This document shows positions 62,369 to 64,000 of a stretch of DNA of 64,000 bases, in pieces (position 1 is the first letter of the stretch; every line of letters begins with the position of its first letter). A program made the position numbers and the translations under genes. The stretch is from contig NZ_CP084560.1 of NCBI RefSeq assembly GCF_021789175.1, positions 3,596,001 through 3,660,000 of the forward strand, given 5' to 3'. This DNA is from Arthrobacter sp. FW306-2-2C-D06B. Its GTDB lineage: Bacteria > Actinomycetota > Actinomycetes > Actinomycetales > Micrococcaceae. The notes under the pieces are model-generated. The model was given only the letters and a program-made list of their open reading frames with translations. It had not been told where the DNA came from and made no database searches.

Positions 62369-63874
62369 ATGACTTCTTTGTGGCTAGACGCGCGCGAGGC
62401 TTCCGCAGCCGCGAGCCCCGATGAATTCACGCCCGGCAGCAGTTACGACGCCGTCGTGGTGGGCGCCGGCATCACGGGCCTGGCGACGGCGCTCATGCTG
62501 GCACGGACCGGGAGCAGCGTGCTGGTCCTCGAAGCCCGACATATCGGGGCGGTCAACACTGGCAACACCACGGCTAAGTTGAGCCTTTTGCAGGGCACCA
62601 CGTTGTCCAGGCTCCGGAACCAGTATTCGGTGAACGTGGTCCGTGGCTACGTCGACGCGAACCGGGCGGGCCAGAAGTGGCTGCTCGAATACCTCGAGGG
62701 CCGGGGGGTGCCTTTCCAGTACCGGGATGCGTACACCTTCGCCACCACGCCCACCGGCGCCGAACACCTGGTCGCCGAGGCCAACGTTTCGAGGGCTGCC
62801 GGGCTCAACGTCAAGTCCACCCGCGAGACGGGGCTGCCGTTCGACGTCGACGCCGCCTTGCGGCTTCCGAAGCAGGCCCAGTTCAACCCCATGGACGTCC
62901 TGGATGCGCTGGCTTCGGATGTTCGGGCGGCCGGCGGCAGCATCGTGGAGGGTATCCGCGTCATGAACGTCCGCAACGGCGATCCCCAGACGGTGGTCAC
63001 CAGGAAGGGCGAGGTCCGCGCCGGTTACGTGGTGCTCGCCACCGGGACACCTATCCTGAACCGCGGGCTCTACTTCGCGAAGCTGCGGCCGAACCGCTCG
63101 TACGCCGCTGCGCTGCGGCTGCCGGACGGCGTGAGCCCCCCTCCGGGGATGTATCTTTCCGCGGAGCCGCCCACTCGCTCGCTCAGGGACTATCCGCTGC
63201 CCGACGGCGGAGCGTTGCTTTTAGTGGGCGGGTTCGGGCATGCAGGTGGCCGGGCGCCGTCGACGCAGGTGCATGTGAACGAGCTGCTCGGGTGGGCCCA
63301 ACAGCACTATCCGGGTGCCGAGGTCACGCACACGTGGGCTGCCCAGGACTACCAGGCCGGCAATCTCATGCCGTTCTTCGGCAGGTTCCCCCGGGGCAAC
63401 GGGAAAATCTTCTTCGGCACGGGCTACAACAAGTGGGGCATGACAAACGGTGTTGCGGCGGCGCTTGATATCACCGCCGATATCCGTGGCGAAAAGCTGG
63501 AGTGGGCCCACACCATCCACCACCGGGTGACGGGTCCCCGCGGGGCAGCGTCGACGATTTCGTTGAACGTAGAGACACAGCAGCAGAACTTCCGGGACAA
63601 GGCAGCCCTGAAGGAGAAGCCGGCCATCACGGAGGAAACCGACCCCGCCGAGGGCACGGGCGTCACGGGACTTTTCCACGGGAAGCCTGCGGCCATCTGC
63701 AAAGTGGATGGCGTCGTGTGCAGGGTGTCCGCGGAATGCGCGCACTTGGGCGGAATTCTGCACTGGAACGACGCCGAGAAGTCCTGGGACTGCCCGCTCC
63801 ACGGCTCGCGTTACTCGGCGGCAGGCAAGCTGCTGGAGGGTCCGGCGACACACAATTTGTTCAAGCTGCAGTAG
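62369..63874 (+). CDS. FAD-dependent oxidoreductase fused to a Rieske [2Fe-2S] domain
   Basis: 501 aa from the ATG at 62369 (MTSLWLDAREASAAA); the frame is open 33 codons earlier without a good ribosome site. N-terminal DAO-type FAD fold (YDAVVVGAGITGLATALMLARTGSSVLVLEA), central WAAQDYQAGNLMPFFGRF, and a C-terminal Rieske domain with CAHLGG and CPLHGSRY (C-x-H and C-x2-H ligands). Proteins of this design are widespread and mostly uncharacterised. Probably repressed by the divergent TetR protein. Confidence 0.92.
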   Translation: MTSLWLDAREASAAASPDEFTPGSSYDAVVVGAGITGLATALMLARTGSSVLVLEARHIGAVNTGNTTAKLSLLQGTTLSRLRNQYSVNVVRGYVDANRAGQKWLLEYLEGRGVPFQYRDAYTFATTPTGAEHLVAEANVSRAAGLNVKSTRETGLPFDVDAALRLPKQAQFNPMDVLDALASDVRAAGGSIVEGIRVMNVRNGDPQTVVTRKGEVRAGYVVLATGTPILNRGLYFAKLRPNRSYAAALRLPDGVSPPPGMYLSAEPPTRSLRDYPLPDGGALLLVGGFGHAGGRAPSTQVHVNELLGWAQQHYPGAEVTHTWAAQDYQAGNLMPFFGRFPRGNGKIFFGTGYNKWGMTNGVAAALDITADIRGEKLEWAHTIHHRVTGPRGAASTISLNVETQQQNFRDKAALKEKPAITEETDPAEGTGVTGLFHGKPAAICKVDGVVCRVSAECAHLGGILHWNDAEKSWDCPLHGSRYSAAGKLLEGPATHNLFKLQ

Positions 63875-63892
63875 GGGTTGCGTCGCTCAGCT

Positions 63893-64000
63893 TTACTTGA
63901 GCCCTAAGCGTGCCGCCAGCTCGCCGGGGCGGTGGAAGCGGTAGAAGAACGGACCGAGTTCTCCCCTATCCAGCGTGGAGGTCAGGGTGATGAGACTTTC
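63893..64000 (-). CDS. C-terminal 35 codons of an unidentified protein, cut by the window end
   Basis: On the minus strand the sequence reads ESLITLTSTLDRGELGPFF, then YRFHRPGELAARLGLK and a TAA stop at 63893-63895. Codon use fits a real gene. It converges on the oxidoreductase gene. The fragment is too short to name. Confidence 0.6.
   Translation of the reverse strand, partial: ESLITLTSTLDRGELGPFFYRFHRPGELAARLGLK

Overview
The window reads as chromosome of a high-GC Gram-positive actinobacterium of the Arthrobacter/Paenarthrobacter group (Micrococcaceae). The evidence is a GC-rich coding pattern, frequent GTG and TTG starts, 4-bp ATGA/GTGA overlaps within operons, a menaquinone rather than ubiquinone pathway, a PhoX-type phosphatase, and ABC sugar importers without their own ATPase. 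The genus is an inference from gene content, not from a marker gene. No rRNA, tRNA or CRISPR array was seen.

Layout. 1-8 kb: assimilatory sulfate reduction (sir-cysH-cysD-cysN, an orphan sulfonate/nitrate-type binding protein cut by the window edge, and a CbiX chelatase for siroheme), interrupted by a lower-GC gene for a zinc-ribbon membrane protein. 8-24 kb: menaquinone genes in several blocks (prenyl synthase, geranylgeranyl reductase family, menG, menF, menD, menC), with a polar amino-acid ABC importer, two DUF559/AbiEi-like proteins and a Tat-exported PhoX behind a PHO box. 25-35 kb: a LacI-controlled fructoside (GH32) and ABC sugar importer locus, then a glycogen-debranching-like enzyme, a glycosyltransferase and a PAP2 phosphatase. 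36-43 kb: membrane proteins, a hydrolase, an acyltransferase, an MFS transporter, a secreted DUF1906-like protein and a ParA/MinD-like ATPase. 43-55 kb: metal and metalloid resistance (arsR-aqpS-arsC; czrA-like regulator plus CDF exporter; ChrB-like plus MFS), a large GT2 synthase divergent from a secreted GH18/CBM protein, and a TasA-like surface protein. 56-64 kb: one insertion sequence, a c-di-GMP module (STAS-like, GGDEF-EAL, methyltransferase, degenerate EAL), and a TetR-controlled FAD/Rieske oxidoreductase.

The most unusual content is repetitive. At least five families of short dispersed elements lie between the genes: (A) a 66-bp palindrome with 27-bp arms and a 12-nt loop, four copies, one of them in frame inside menF; (B) tandem arrays with a 32-bp period at three sites; (C) a 90-bp imperfect palindrome in two copies; (D) a roughly 25-30-bp motif at gene 3' ends, which supplies a stop codon at least once; (E) a 59-bp palindrome in two copies flanking the tasA-like gene. 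Fixed lengths, fixed loop sizes and shared subfamily changes suggest mobile or copied elements rather than ordinary terminators. No mobilising enzyme for them is visible here.

Several regulators lie close to clear palindromes: LacI (three sites), the CzrA-like regulator, ArsR, the ChrB-like gene and TetR. These are readable, testable regulatory circuits.
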